A stretch of DNA of 64,000 bases from Myxococcales bacterium (GTDB taxonomy: Bacteria; Myxococcota_A; Bradymonadia; UBA7976; UBA1532): contig JACKDP010000006.1 in NCBI GenBank assembly GCA_020633435.1, positions 1 through 64,000 of the forward strand. Reading direction: 5' to 3'. The notes below the pieces were generated by a model. That model was not told where the DNA came from. It saw only the letters and a list, made by a program, of their open reading frames with translations, and ran no database searches. Position 1 is the first letter of the stretch. Every line of letters starts with the position of its first letter. Below, piece by piece: positions 24,799 through 33,378 of this stretch. The translations under genes and the position numbers were made by a program.

Positions 24799-26386
24799 CG
24801 ACGGCGGCGGCGACGGCCCCGGAGGCCAGCGCGCCCGCGATGCCATGGCCGGAGCGCGTCGAGGCGCCGCAGAGGTAGAGGCCCGGCAGGGGGCTGCGGG
24901 GACCGGGGCGGTGCTGCATGAACTGGTCGGGTGACGCGGCGATTCCGTAGCTGGTTCCGAGGGTTGCGCGCGTGAACCGGGAGTGCGTCACCGGGCTGGC
25001 GGACTCCTGGTAGACGATGGGGCCGGCCTCGGGGAAGCGGGCCTTGAAGCGCTCGATCAGGTTCGCCTCGGTGGCGGCCTTGAGGTCGGCGTAGGCGCTC
25101 GTCTTGCGGTACTTCCAGCCGTGGATGGCGTCGGGCTCGACCCCCCAGACCCGGGGATCGCCCGGCACGAGCGTCATGATCTCGACCGTGGAGCAGCCCT
25201 CCGGGGCGTGGTGGGGGCTCTCCGGATCCTTGCCGGTGGCGCTGGTGATGTAGGCCCCGACGGGCTTCTGCGGGGAGGCCTCGCGGTACATGCGCTCGGT
25301 GTCGTAGTGGTCGAAGAGCCAGTGGTTCGCGTTGCCCAGGCCGGGGATGGGGCCCTCGACGCCCAGGCACGTCATGAAGATGCCGGCGGGCCAGGTGAAG
25401 CCCTCGACGCGGCGGACGAAGCCGGCGGGCCAGTGGGCCGGGTCGACGAGGCGGGTGACCGTCTCGCGCAGGTCGGCGTTGGCGACGACGGCGGCCGCCC
25501 GGGTGGTGTGGACGAGGCCGTGGCGGGCCTCGGTGCGCACGCCCACGGCGCGGCCATCCTCGACCAGGATCTGCTCGATGGGCAGGCGCAGGTGCACGGT
25601 GCCGCCGCCCGCCTCGATCTGCGCCGCGAGGGCGTCGGCGAAGGCCTGGCCCCCGCCGCGGGGGTAGAAGGCGCCGCGCAGGTAGTGGTTCTGCAGGCCG
25701 ACGTGCAGCAGGGCGGCGACGCGGCTCGGGGGCAGGCCGTAGTCGCCGTGGGGGCCGAGCAGGACGGCGCGCAGCCGGGGGTCGCGGGTGCAGGCGTCGA
25801 GCAGGGCCGAGACGGGGGCGCGGCCCCAGCGCAAGAGGCCGGGCGCGCGGAACGGGGCCTGGAGCAGGGTGGCCGGGGTGGTGCGGCCGTCGTGCGCGTC
25901 GAGGCGGCCGAGGAACCAGTCGAGCTGGCGGACGACGCCCATGTACTTCTGGATGCCGCGGCGCTCGGCAGGGAAGGCGTCGAGCAGGCGGGCCTCGAAG
26001 GCGTCGTGGCCGACGGGCGCGCGGAACTCCATGTCTGGAAAGGAGAAAATGTCGAAGCCGTCGGCGTCGAGGGGCACCAGATCGGGCTCGACGCCGGCCG
26101 CGCGCAGGACGCGGGGGATGGTGCCCTGGGGGCCGCAGTCGCCGATGTAGTGCAGGCCCACGTCGAAGTGGAAGTGCCCGTGGGCGCTCTTGCGGGCGAA
26201 CATCGTGGCGCAGCCGCCGGCGACGTAGTGGGCGTCGAAGCACGCCACGCGCAGGCCGGCGCGGGTGAGGATGGCGCCGGTGGCGAGGCCGCCGAGGCCG
26301 CAGCCGACGATGGCGACGTCGACGACCTCGGGCGGGGTGGTGCGGGCCCGACGGCCCGTCTCGGCGGTGGGTGACCAGGTGCGCAT
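24731..26386 (-). CDS. CrtI/RetSat-type FAD-dependent oxidoreductase
   Basis: 551 residues of the phytoene desaturase / carotenoid isomerase / retinol saturase superfamily. The FAD-binding start is VDVAIVGCGLGGLATGAIL, followed by FDAHYVAGGCATMFAR and FHFDVGLHYIGDCGPQG, a segment typical of the retinol-saturase and CrtISO branch. FYPRGGGQAFADALAAQIE and the C-terminal LPGLYLCGASTRSGHGIAGA complete the FAD site. It probably acts on a polyunsaturated isoprenoid. ATG 26386 was chosen from its position before the FAD motif. The final codons overlap the acyltransferase gene tail-to-tail by 68 bp. The substrate is unknown. Confidence 0.82.
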   Translation of the reverse strand: MRTWSPTAETGRRARTTPPEVVDVAIVGCGLGGLATGAILTRAGLRVACFDAHYVAGGCATMFARKSAHGHFHFDVGLHYIGDCGPQGTIPRVLRAAGVEPDLVPLDADGFDIFSFPDMEFRAPVGHDAFEARLLDAFPAERRGIQKYMGVVRQLDWFLGRLDAHDGRTTPATLLQAPFRAPGLLRWGRAPVSALLDACTRDPRLRAVLLGPHGDYGLPPSRVAALLHVGLQNHYLRGAFYPRGGGQAFADALAAQIEAGGGTVHLRLPIEQILVEDGRAVGVRTEARHGLVHTTRAAAVVANADLRETVTRLVDPAHWPAGFVRRVEGFTWPAGIFMTCLGVEGPIPGLGNANHWLFDHYDTERMYREASPQKPVGAYITSATGKDPESPHHAPEGCSTVEIMTLVPGDPRVWGVEPDAIHGWKYRKTSAYADLKAATEANLIERFKARFPEAGPIVYQESASPVTHSRFTRATLGTSYGIAASPDQFMQHRPGPRSPLPGLYLCGASTRSGHGIAGALASGAVAAAVVKKDQAATGSPGRARAGAARRG

Positions 26387-26463
26387 GGCCGCAGTATGCG
26401 TCGGTGGGCGCCGCGAATCGAGGAGGTTTCCCCGGGGCGTCGGGGCGGGCATGATGCCGAGCC

Positions 26464-27255
26464 ATGATCTTCGAGTGGCTCCGCAACCGCCGCCGCCGGG
26501 CGCTGCTCGCCGGCCCCGTCGATCCCGCGTGGATCGCCATCGTCGAGCGCAACGTGGCCCTGTGGGGCTGGCTCGACGACGGCGAGCGCCAGCGGCTGCT
26601 GGACATCGCCCGCGTGCTGGTGGCCGAGAAGGACTGGGAGGGCGGCGGCGGCCTCACGATGACGCTGGAGATCCAGGTCACCGTGGCCGTCCAGGCGGCC
26701 CTGCTGCTGCTCGGCCTCAAGCACGACTACTACCGCAACGTCGACAGCATCATCGTGTACCCGGCCGGCTACCGGTTGCCGCGCGGCCGCGAGGGCATGA
26801 GCTTCCTGGAGGCGGAGCATGTGCCGGTGCTGGGGCACGCGAGCCCCTACGGACCGGTGGTGCTCTCGTGGCGCAGCACGCTCTCGGGCGGCCGCAACGC
26901 CACGGACGGCCGCAACCTCGTCTTCCACGAGTTCGCCCACAAGCTCGACATGAAGGACGGCGTGGTAGACGGCACGCCGCCGCTGCTCAAGCGGGTGAGC
27001 GGGCCGCGCTGGTTCAAGGTGATGACGAAGGAGTACCAGCGGCTGCAGCGGCAGGCGAAGACGGGCCGCGAGAAGGTGCTGGACCTGTACGGCGCCACCA
27101 ACGTCGCCGAGTTCTTCGCGGTGGCGACGGAGGCCTTCTTCGAGGAGTCGGTGCGGCTGGAGGCGGACCACCCCGATCTGTACGGGGTGCTGCGCGACTA
27201 CTTCGGTCAGGACACCGCGGCGCGGCTCTCCAGGCGGCGGCGGCAGAGCTCGTAG
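26464..27255 (+). CDS. mtfA: MtfA-like M90 zinc metallopeptidase
   Basis: 263 residues, the usual MtfA length. The metal motif HEFAH is at 155-159 in NLVFHEFAHKLDMKDG, and NVAEFFAVATEAFFEE supplies the third ligand glutamate. Upstream LGLKHDYYRNVDSIIVYP and the PVVLSWRSTL strand match the family. In enterobacteria MtfA is an aminopeptidase that binds the Mlc repressor; a role in sugar regulation here is not established. The gene overlaps the SpoU methyltransferase gene tail-to-tail by 49 bp, so its last ~16 residues are read from both strands. Confidence 0.82.
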   Translation: MIFEWLRNRRRRALLAGPVDPAWIAIVERNVALWGWLDDGERQRLLDIARVLVAEKDWEGGGGLTMTLEIQVTVAVQAALLLLGLKHDYYRNVDSIIVYPAGYRLPRGREGMSFLEAEHVPVLGHASPYGPVVLSWRSTLSGGRNATDGRNLVFHEFAHKLDMKDGVVDGTPPLLKRVSGPRWFKVMTKEYQRLQRQAKTGREKVLDLYGATNVAEFFAVATEAFFEESVRLEADHPDLYGVLRDYFGQDTAARLSRRRRQSS

Positions 27256-27980
27256 GCCACCACGGCGCCCGCGATGGCCACGTTGAGGGACTCGACGCCC
27301 CCGGCCATGGGCAGCGCGATGAAGCGATCGATGAGGCGGTCGACGGCGGGGCTGAGGCCGGTGGACTCGTTGCCGAGCACGAAGGCGACGCGGCCCGAGA
27401 AGCGGGCCTGGTAGAGGTCGGCGGCGTCGCTCGCGCGCAGGCCGCACAGCTCAAACCCGTTCTCTTTCAACAGGTTGGCGGCCTCCTCGGCGGTGGCGGT
27501 GCGCAGGATGGGGGCCTTGAAGGCGACGCCCGCGGAGGCCTTGATGACCAGCGGGCCGACCTCGGGGCTGCCGCGGCGGGGGACGATGATGCCCTCCCAG
27601 CCGGCGGCGGTGGCGGCGCGCAGCAGCAGGCCGATGTTGCCCGGGGTGGTCAGGCCGTCGAGCAGCAGGACGCGGGCGTCGGCGGGCAGGCCGGGCAGGG
27701 CGGGGCCCAGGGCGCCCATGCGGGGGGCCACCACGTCGGCGACGGCGCCCTGGTCCTGGCGGGCGTTGCGCGAAAGGCGCGTCACCTCGGCGGGCGTCAC
27801 CCGGCGGACGTCGAGGCCGCGCTTGCGGGCCGCCTTGAGGATGTCGGCGATAACGGGGCCGTCGGCGTTGCGAGCGATCAGGACGCGCTCGACGGGCAGA
27901 GAGGCGTCCTCGACGACCTCCAGGACGGGCTTGCGGCCGTAGATGGTGAGCAGCCGGTCGCGGGGGTGCACGTCGGTCAT
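27207..27980 (-). CDS. SpoU/TrmH-family RNA 2'-O-methyltransferase
   Basis: 257 residues. The C-terminal SPOUT domain shows the three motifs: VLLLDGLTTPGNIGLLLRAA (motif 1), FSGRVAFVLGNESTGLSP (motif 2) and LPMAGGVESLNVAIAGAVV (motif 3, SAM knot). An N-terminal substrate-binding domain includes IYGRKPVLEVVED and VERVLIARNADG. It probably methylates a ribose in rRNA or tRNA; the target position cannot be read. The ATG at 27980 overlaps the stop of the upstream fusion gene (ATGA), so the two are translationally coupled. Confidence 0.85.
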   Translation of the reverse strand: MTDVHPRDRLLTIYGRKPVLEVVEDASLPVERVLIARNADGPVIADILKAARKRGLDVRRVTPAEVTRLSRNARQDQGAVADVVAPRMGALGPALPGLPADARVLLLDGLTTPGNIGLLLRAATAAGWEGIIVPRRGSPEVGPLVIKASAGVAFKAPILRTATAEEAANLLKENGFELCGLRASDAADLYQARFSGRVAFVLGNESTGLSPAVDRLIDRFIALPMAGGVESLNVAIAGAVVAYELCRRRLESRAAVS

Positions 27981-29836
27981 CGGCCCACCGCCAGCAGGCG
28001 CTCGGCCAGGACCAGGGCGTCGGTGGGCCAGCAGCTCTTGGGGCGCGGGCGTCGCACGCCGTCGAGGCCCAGCAGCGGGCGGCAGGTCAGGACGCGACGG
28101 CGCCACGGCGCGGGGATGGCTTCCCGGCCATGCACGGCGCCGAGCAGGGCGCCGGCGATGCAGGCGTTGGTGTCGGTGTCGCCGCCGCGGCCCACCGTGT
28201 CGGCCAGGCCGTCCTCCACCGTCCGCGCGGTGCGGAGCTGGTAGAAGGCGTTGCGCAGGGCCAGCCGCACCCAGCCCATGTGCTGCATGAAGTCGGGGGG
28301 CGGGCCGGCGGCGGCCGAGGCGAGGGTGGCGATGACGTCGGCGTGCAGGCCCAGGTCCTCGGCCTGGAAGCAGGCGTACTCCCAGACCTGGGTGGGCGAG
28401 CCGCCCTCGCGGATGGCGTAAGCCAGCGTCACCGCGAACAGGGCGTTGGCGTCCAGGCAGACGGGGTGGGGGTGGGTGAGGGCGGCGTCGGCCCGGGCGG
28501 CCTCGACGAGGCGCTCGCGGGGCCAGAAGGCGCCGGCGATGGCCAGCGGGCTCAGGCGCATGAGCGCGCCGTTGGCCTGGCTGTCGGGGTTGGCGGCCTG
28601 GCGGGCGACGCGGGCGGGCTCGTCGGCGCCCTGGGCGGGGGCGAGGGCCTGGCGGGTGGTGTTGCCCATGTCGAAGGGCCGCGAGGCCAGCCAGCCGGCG
28701 TAGGCCCGCGTCACGGCGTCGGCGTCGAACCCACGGCGCTCCACCAGGCTGCGGGCCAGGGCCAGAGCCAGCTCGGAGTCATCCGTGGGCTGGCCGGCGA
28801 TGGTGTCGAAGGTGCCGCCATCCTTGATCTTTCGGACGCCGGCGGGCCACGCCGCGGCGATGCTGGCGGCGTCCTGGAACTCCACCTGGCTGCCGAGGGC
28901 GTCGCCGGTGAGCTGGCCCAGCCAGCAGCCCTGGGCCCGCGCCAGGACGCCGGCGTCGGGGCAGAGGTCGGCGAGGGCGGGTCGCACGGGCTGGCCGGGC
29001 TCGGGGCCCTCGTTGTGGGCACGCAGGACGCTGTTCCAGTCGCGCTTGACCAGCCCGGGCAGCAGGGCCGGGGCGCCGCCGAAGCAGAAGCCGACGTTCG
29101 TCGGGCGCTCGGCCTGGTAGCGCACGGGGCGGCCGCGCTCGTCCACCAGCTCGCCGCCGACGCCGCGCAGGAGCGCGTGGCCGGCGGCGTAGTCGAAGTC
29201 GCGCGCGCCGAACAGCGAGATGGCCGCGACCCCTTCGCCAGCGGCGGCCAGGGCCAGGCGGTACGCGATGCCGGGCACCGGGCGGTAGCGGGCGGGGGCC
29301 GTGCAGCGGGCGTTGAGCAGCGAGCGGCGGTCGGCCGAGTTGGAGATGAGGACGATGTGGTGCGCCGCGAGCGCCGTGGGCCAGCCGGGGTGACCGATGG
29401 TGTGGCCGTTGCGGCGCAGGCTGCCGCAGCCCTCGGCCCAGGCGAACAGATCGCCGTCGTCGTCGGGGGCGGCGTAGGCGTAGATGACCCCGAGGACGGG
29501 CACCTCGTCGCGCAGGCGGGCGATGGACACGGAGGCGCCCCGGTGGCCCTTGAGGAAGGCCGAGGTGCCGTCGTTGGGGTCCACCAGCCACGTCGAGCGG
29601 CTATGCCCGGAGGGGCCGCGGTTCTCGGTGGGGGCCTCCTCGGCGCGGAAGCCATCGTCGGGGAAGGCCGCCGTCAGCGTCTGGCGGATCCAGGCCTCCA
29701 CCTCGGTGTCGACGGGCGCGTGGCCCTGCTCGCCGCGGGGCCCGCCGGGCCGGTGCAGCTCGGCCCGCAGGCGGCGGCCCGCCTCCAGGGCCACGGCGGT
29801 GGCCACATCCAGGGCCCGTCGCAGATCGTCGCTCAA
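27977..29836 (-). CDS. Inositol monophosphatase-like / ADP-ribosylglycohydrolase fusion
   Basis: 619 residues from a TTG start at 29836 with GGGAGGCGAG upstream; no ATG fits. Residues 1-~260 are an inositol-monophosphatase/CysQ-like domain: VDTEVEAWIRQ, STWLVDPNDGTSAFLKG (DPxDGT metal motif), and RDFDYAAGHALLRGVGG, with the Asp of the WD-type motif. Residues ~300-619 are an ADP-ribosylglycohydrolase domain: GCWLGQLTGDALGSQVEF, TDDSELALALARSLV, and near the end GRGGDTDTNACIAGALLGAVHG with the DTD metal site. It could remove ADP-ribose from proteins or nucleic acids and dephosphorylate a related product. Overlaps the methyltransferase gene by 4 bp. Confidence 0.82.
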   Translation of the reverse strand: MSDDLRRALDVATAVALEAGRRLRAELHRPGGPRGEQGHAPVDTEVEAWIRQTLTAAFPDDGFRAEEAPTENRGPSGHSRSTWLVDPNDGTSAFLKGHRGASVSIARLRDEVPVLGVIYAYAAPDDDGDLFAWAEGCGSLRRNGHTIGHPGWPTALAAHHIVLISNSADRRSLLNARCTAPARYRPVPGIAYRLALAAAGEGVAAISLFGARDFDYAAGHALLRGVGGELVDERGRPVRYQAERPTNVGFCFGGAPALLPGLVKRDWNSVLRAHNEGPEPGQPVRPALADLCPDAGVLARAQGCWLGQLTGDALGSQVEFQDAASIAAAWPAGVRKIKDGGTFDTIAGQPTDDSELALALARSLVERRGFDADAVTRAYAGWLASRPFDMGNTTRQALAPAQGADEPARVARQAANPDSQANGALMRLSPLAIAGAFWPRERLVEAARADAALTHPHPVCLDANALFAVTLAYAIREGGSPTQVWEYACFQAEDLGLHADVIATLASAAAGPPPDFMQHMGWVRLALRNAFYQLRTARTVEDGLADTVGRGGDTDTNACIAGALLGAVHGREAIPAPWRRRVLTCRPLLGLDGVRRPRPKSCWPTDALVLAERLLAVGR

Positions 29837-29999
29837 CTCGCCTCCCGTGGCGCTCGGAGGGGCCAATCTGCCGAGAAAGGGCGGGCGAAGCAACCCGAAG
29901 GCAAGCGGGGGACGCGCCGCCGCGCGGGGGCCGGCGCTGCCGCTTGTCCGAGAGTGGCCGAGGCTGCTACCACCGCTGCCGACCAGGACGGGGGACGCG

Positions 30000-31448
30000 A
30001 TGCGACGGTGGCTGCTGGCCTGCGTGGCCGGGGTGGTTTTCGGTTGTGATTCGGGGGGTTCCAGCGACGAGCCGGTGACGGACGCGGGCGGCATGGACGC
30101 CGCGGGCGGGGCCGGCGGGCAGGGGGGCGTCGGCGGGGCAGGCGGGCAGGGCGGCGCGGGCGGCGTCGGCGGCCAGGGCGGCGCGCCCGGGGCGTGCGAG
30201 GCCTTCGTCTGCGAGAACGGAGGGACGTGCGTCGCGGAGGCCGCCGGCCCGCGGTGTGACTGCGCGGCGGGGTTCGAGGGGGACCGCTGCGAGACGCCGG
30301 CGATGTGCACGCCCGGCGTCGACCTGGCCTACGAGGGTGGGGCCCTGCCCGCGGACCTGGCCGGCCACTACGACGAGGCGTCCGACTGCGAGCCCGGCGA
30401 GGGCGGGTCGACGTTCGGCGGTGGCTACGCCCAGTGCTTCCGCAAGGCGGATGGCTCGGCCTGGCGGCTGTGGAACACCGGCTGCGGCTGGGAGGTGGGG
30501 CGGCGCGAGGCCGACGGCGCCGCGACGATGTGGGCGTTCTACGCCCGCACCTACGCGGGGCGCTGCGAGGACGTGCCCGCCGAGCAGCTCTCACCGGCCA
30601 TCCTGGGGACGGCGCCGCTGCTGGACGCCGCGGGCAGCGCCATCGCTGGCCTGACCAGCGCGTACTGCCCGACGGCCGAGCCCCAGTGCCGGCCTGGCGT
30701 CTTCGTGGTCGCCGAGGGCGGCGCGTTGGCGCGGGAGCTCGCGGGCTACTACGCCGAGTCGTACGCGTGCACGCAGGGCGAGGGCGGCCCCTGGTTCGGC
30801 GGCGACTTCTGGCACTGCTTCCGCAAGGCCGATGGCTCGGCGCTGCGCGTCTGGAACACCGGCTGCGGCTGGGACCTCGGCCGCCAGGAGACCACCATGG
30901 ACGGACGGCGCCTGTGGACGCGCTTCGCCGTCACCTACAACGGCCAGTGCGCGGCCATCCCGCCCGATCAGCTCGACACGCGGGCGCTCGACACCGAGCG
31001 GTTCTGGGATGAGTTCAACGAGCCCGTCGCCGACATGCGCTGGACGTACTGCCCCGGCGAGGTGCCGGCGTGCCGGCCGGGCGTCGCGCTGACCTACGGC
31101 GGCGACGTGCTGCGGCCGGACATGGCGGGGCACTACGCGCCGGCCGACGACTGCACCCAGGAGGAGGGTGGGGCTTCCTTCGGTGGCGACTTTTCCCAGT
31201 GTTTTCGCAAAGATGACGGCTCGGACTGGCGCCTGTGGAACTCGGGCTGCGGGTGGGAGGTGGGCTACCGGGAGTTCGTCCCCGACCTCATGAGGACCCA
31301 GTGGGTCCGCGTCGCGCGCACCTACGACGGCCAGTGCGCGGCGCTGCCGCCGGACCAGCTCGACGCGCGGGCGCTCACGACGACCACGTTCTACGACGAG
31401 ATGAACATGCCCATCCCGATGATGGAGGCCGTGCGCTGCGCGGAGTAG
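30000..31448 (+). CDS. Lipoprotein with Gly-rich linker, EGF-like module and three repeats of a novel domain
   Basis: 482 residues from ATG 30000. MRRWLLACVAGVVFGC is a lipoprotein signal; a Gly/Ala/Gln linker (GGAGGQGGVGGAGGQGG) follows, then one EGF-like module (CEAFVCENGGTCVAEAAG to CDCAAGFEGDRCE). The rest is three copies of a ~115-120 residue unit, each with a PGV-L-Y-GG opening, an AGHY or AGYY segment, FGGDFxQCFRKxDGSxWRLWN and GCGWExG, a TYxGQCAxxPPxQL segment, and a terminal YCPxxEPxC. I do not recognise the repeated domain. Predicted surface-exposed. Codons ~30135 onward are repeated, with many indels, at 33994-35283. Confidence 0.75.
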   Translation: MRRWLLACVAGVVFGCDSGGSSDEPVTDAGGMDAAGGAGGQGGVGGAGGQGGAGGVGGQGGAPGACEAFVCENGGTCVAEAAGPRCDCAAGFEGDRCETPAMCTPGVDLAYEGGALPADLAGHYDEASDCEPGEGGSTFGGGYAQCFRKADGSAWRLWNTGCGWEVGRREADGAATMWAFYARTYAGRCEDVPAEQLSPAILGTAPLLDAAGSAIAGLTSAYCPTAEPQCRPGVFVVAEGGALARELAGYYAESYACTQGEGGPWFGGDFWHCFRKADGSALRVWNTGCGWDLGRQETTMDGRRLWTRFAVTYNGQCAAIPPDQLDTRALDTERFWDEFNEPVADMRWTYCPGEVPACRPGVALTYGGDVLRPDMAGHYAPADDCTQEEGGASFGGDFSQCFRKDDGSDWRLWNSGCGWEVGYREFVPDLMRTQWVRVARTYDGQCAALPPDQLDARALTTTTFYDEMNMPIPMMEAVRCAE

Positions 31449-31451
31449 GCG

Positions 31452-32243
31452 TCAGCGCACGGTGACCTTCGCGCCCGCGGCCTCCAGGGCGCGGGCGACG
31501 CGGGTGGCCTCCTCCCGGGGCAGGCCGCGGCCGGCGCGCCAGGGCGGCCCGTTGTGGTAGCCCAGGATGTCGGGGGGCGTGAGCCGATCCAGGGCCGCGC
31601 GCGTCGTGCGCATGTCGAGGCCCAGGAGCTCGCGGCAGGCCTTGATGACGGCCACGCGGTGCTCCATCAGGCAGGCGATCACGAGGACGTCGACCCCCGG
31701 CCGGCGGGTGAAGCGGCGCTGCTGCCACACGAACGGTGGCAGGTAGATGCGGGTCGTCTCCTGGCCGCTCCACCGTGGCTCCAGGCCGCCGGCTCGCAGG
31801 ACCTCCACGATCTCGTGCCCGATGGCGGCGTCGGCGACCTCCTTGCGCAGGCTGCCGAACGCGAGGTGGAGGCCCCCGCCCTCGACCGCACGCTCCACGT
31901 CCTGGCCGTGGTAGAAGCAGACCCCGCGGCTGCGGGCGGTGGCCTGCTCGCGGGCGTCATCCCAGCCGTCGGACTGGGTGAAGCCGGCGTTGTGCAGGGC
32001 GATGATGTGGCGCTCTCGCAGGTCCTCGAACGCCACCGCGAGCAGGTCGTTGGTCGTGGGCGTCGTCCAGGTGGCCTCCTCCGCACGGCGGGCGAGGACC
32101 AGCTGGCGGGCCCGGACGCGGAGCTGGTCGAGGACCGCGGGCGGCGTGTCTTCGAAGGCCTCCTCGAGGTGCTCCATGGCCTCGTCGGCGTCGTAGAAGC
32201 CGCTGTTCAGCAGGAAGGTCAGGTGATCCAGCCGCTCGCCCAT
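31452..32243 (-). CDS. DUF6891-like protein with L7/L12 C-terminal-like domain
   Basis: 263 residues from ATG 32243. The N-terminal part (HLTFLLNSGFYDADEAMEHLE, TNDLLAVAFEDLRERHIIAL, GVCFYHGQDVERAVEGGGLH) fits a DUF6891-type domain found in small cytoplasmic proteins. The C-terminal ~65 residues (LMEHRVAVIKACRELLGLDM, TPPDILGYHNGPPWRAGRG, EEATRVARALEAAGAKVTVR) resemble the ribosomal L7/L12 C-terminal fold, where a short helix pair precedes a terminal KV-VR strand. No catalytic site is evident. It is convergent with the repeat lipoprotein (3 nt gap). A degenerate copy lies at 35288-36072. Confidence 0.6.
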   Translation of the reverse strand: MGERLDHLTFLLNSGFYDADEAMEHLEEAFEDTPPAVLDQLRVRARQLVLARRAEEATWTTPTTNDLLAVAFEDLRERHIIALHNAGFTQSDGWDDAREQATARSRGVCFYHGQDVERAVEGGGLHLAFGSLRKEVADAAIGHEIVEVLRAGGLEPRWSGQETTRIYLPPFVWQQRRFTRRPGVDVLVIACLMEHRVAVIKACRELLGLDMRTTRAALDRLTPPDILGYHNGPPWRAGRGLPREEATRVARALEAAGAKVTVR

Positions 32244-32295
32244 CGGCCCCTCCGTCGTGGTCGCTCCGGGTGCGGCCGCAGGGTATCCTCGTGCC

Positions 32296-32847
32296 ATGCC
32301 GCCGCGCACCCCCCGCGAACCCGCCCTCGGCCCCGTCCGCCCCGCGCCGGATGACGACCCTGCGCTGAATCTCGAGTGGTTTCGGCCGGATCCGCGGCCG
32401 CGCCTCTACCGGACCTACGGCGTGGGGGTGGCGATGATCCTGGCGGGGGCGCTGCTCTGCGGCTGGGCGTTCCTGGGCCTGCGCGCGCCGGGGCCGGAGG
32501 AGGGGCGGGCGGCCATCGTGATGATCGTGGGGCTGCTGCTGACGGCCGGCGGCATGCTGTTGATGGTGCGGCGGGTGCTGCTGGTGCTGGCCGACGACAC
32601 CTGCCTGGTGCTGCGAGTGGACGGCCTGCGGTTCGACCGCGCTGGCGCGCGGACGCTGGTGCCCTGGACGGCCATCGACCGGGTGGAGGCCGTAGGCGAC
32701 CGCCTGCGCATCGAGACCGACGATCCGCGCCTGGGGGTGGTGGAGATCGGGACGCGCTTCACCGACCTGAGCGCGGGGGAGATGGCGCGCCGCATCGGGG
32801 AGACGCGGCGGCGGGCGCTGATGGGGCTGCTGCCGCGGGCGCGTTGA
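32296..32847 (+). CDS. Small membrane protein (two TM helices)
   Basis: 183 residues. A Pro-rich cytoplasmic start is followed by two hydrophobic helices (VGVAMILAGALLCGWAFLGL; IVMIVGLLLTAGGMLLMV) and then a soluble PH-like region (LVLRVDGLRFDRAGARTLVPW, VEAVGDRLRIETDDPRLGVV). The layout resembles bacterial PH-domain membrane proteins, but this is tentative. ATG 32296 was chosen. A broken copy lies at 36125-36670, and a short scar of this gene's two ends, joined across a ~400 bp deletion, marks the right border of the Rhs island at 44539-44588. Confidence 0.65.
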   Translation: MPPRTPREPALGPVRPAPDDDPALNLEWFRPDPRPRLYRTYGVGVAMILAGALLCGWAFLGLRAPGPEEGRAAIVMIVGLLLTAGGMLLMVRRVLLVLADDTCLVLRVDGLRFDRAGARTLVPWTAIDRVEAVGDRLRIETDDPRLGVVEIGTRFTDLSAGEMARRIGETRRRALMGLLPRAR

Positions 32848-32963
32848 CGGGGCTGCCTGTCCGTCGAGGCTGGCTTCTGCGGAGGCGCTGCTGCCGCGAG
32901 CGCGCTGACGAGACCCGGGGCCTCTGGTTGAGGGCGGCGTGACCCGAGCAGACCGGTCTCCGA

Positions 32964-33014
32964 AGATCCCGGGGCGGTTCAGTCTCCGGAGATCACGGGG
33001 CGGTTCAATCCTCG
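32964..33014. repeat. Two tandem 25-bp direct repeats with a cggggcggttca core
   Basis: Copies at 32964-32988 and 32990-33014 match at 21 of 25 positions. A 17-bp stretch of the first copy (32967-32983) recurs exactly at 38484-38500, over the stop codon of the membrane immunity candidate. In the degenerate second copy of this region (near 36797) the two repeats have collapsed to one. Each lies just downstream of an Rhs toxin partner gene, so they may mark cassette boundaries. The surrounding 246 bp (32848-33093) hold no gene that I can support. Confidence 0.6.
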
Positions 33015-33093
33015 CGGCCCGCCAGAGTCGAGTGGTCCTTCCTGGGCGGTGACGGCCGCCACGGCTACGGCGAGGTGATACGTTCATTCGACG

Positions 33094-33378
33094 TCACGGC
33101 TCACCGGATGAGGGGAGTCGCTGCCTGCAGAAGTCCAGCGCTTCCCTAAGCAGCGTTCCTGGGTCGCCTCCGTCAGATCGGAAGGACTCTCCACCAAGCA
33201 ATTCACCGCTGACAACCACGGTATATCGGAGTTCCTGGGGGCGGAGGCCGTCGATCTTCACAAGCGCGATCAGACCTTGTTGCGCGACCGCGTCAAGGAT
33301 GGCGAGCTGTTCACCACAAGCAGCCCAGCGAGTAGCCTTGGCTGCGTCAGCCTCGGCAGGGGGTCCTCGTCTTCTCAT
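33094..33378 (-). CDS. Probable immunity/antitoxin protein for the Rhs Fic toxin
   Basis: 94 residues from ATG 33378, whose ATG overlaps the toxin stop (ATGA), so the two are coupled. The sequence has a helical N-terminus (ADAAKATRWAACGEQLAILD) and a beta-rich middle (LIALVKIDGLRPQELRYTVV, VSGELLGGE), ending DFCRQRLPSSGEP. I recognise no immunity family and no Phd-type antitoxin. Its role is inferred from position immediately downstream of a polymorphic toxin C-terminus and from the overlap. A degenerate copy lies at about 36900-37171. Confidence 0.55.
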   Translation of the reverse strand: MRRRGPPAEADAAKATRWAACGEQLAILDAVAQQGLIALVKIDGLRPQELRYTVVVSGELLGGESFRSDGGDPGTLLREALDFCRQRLPSSGEP

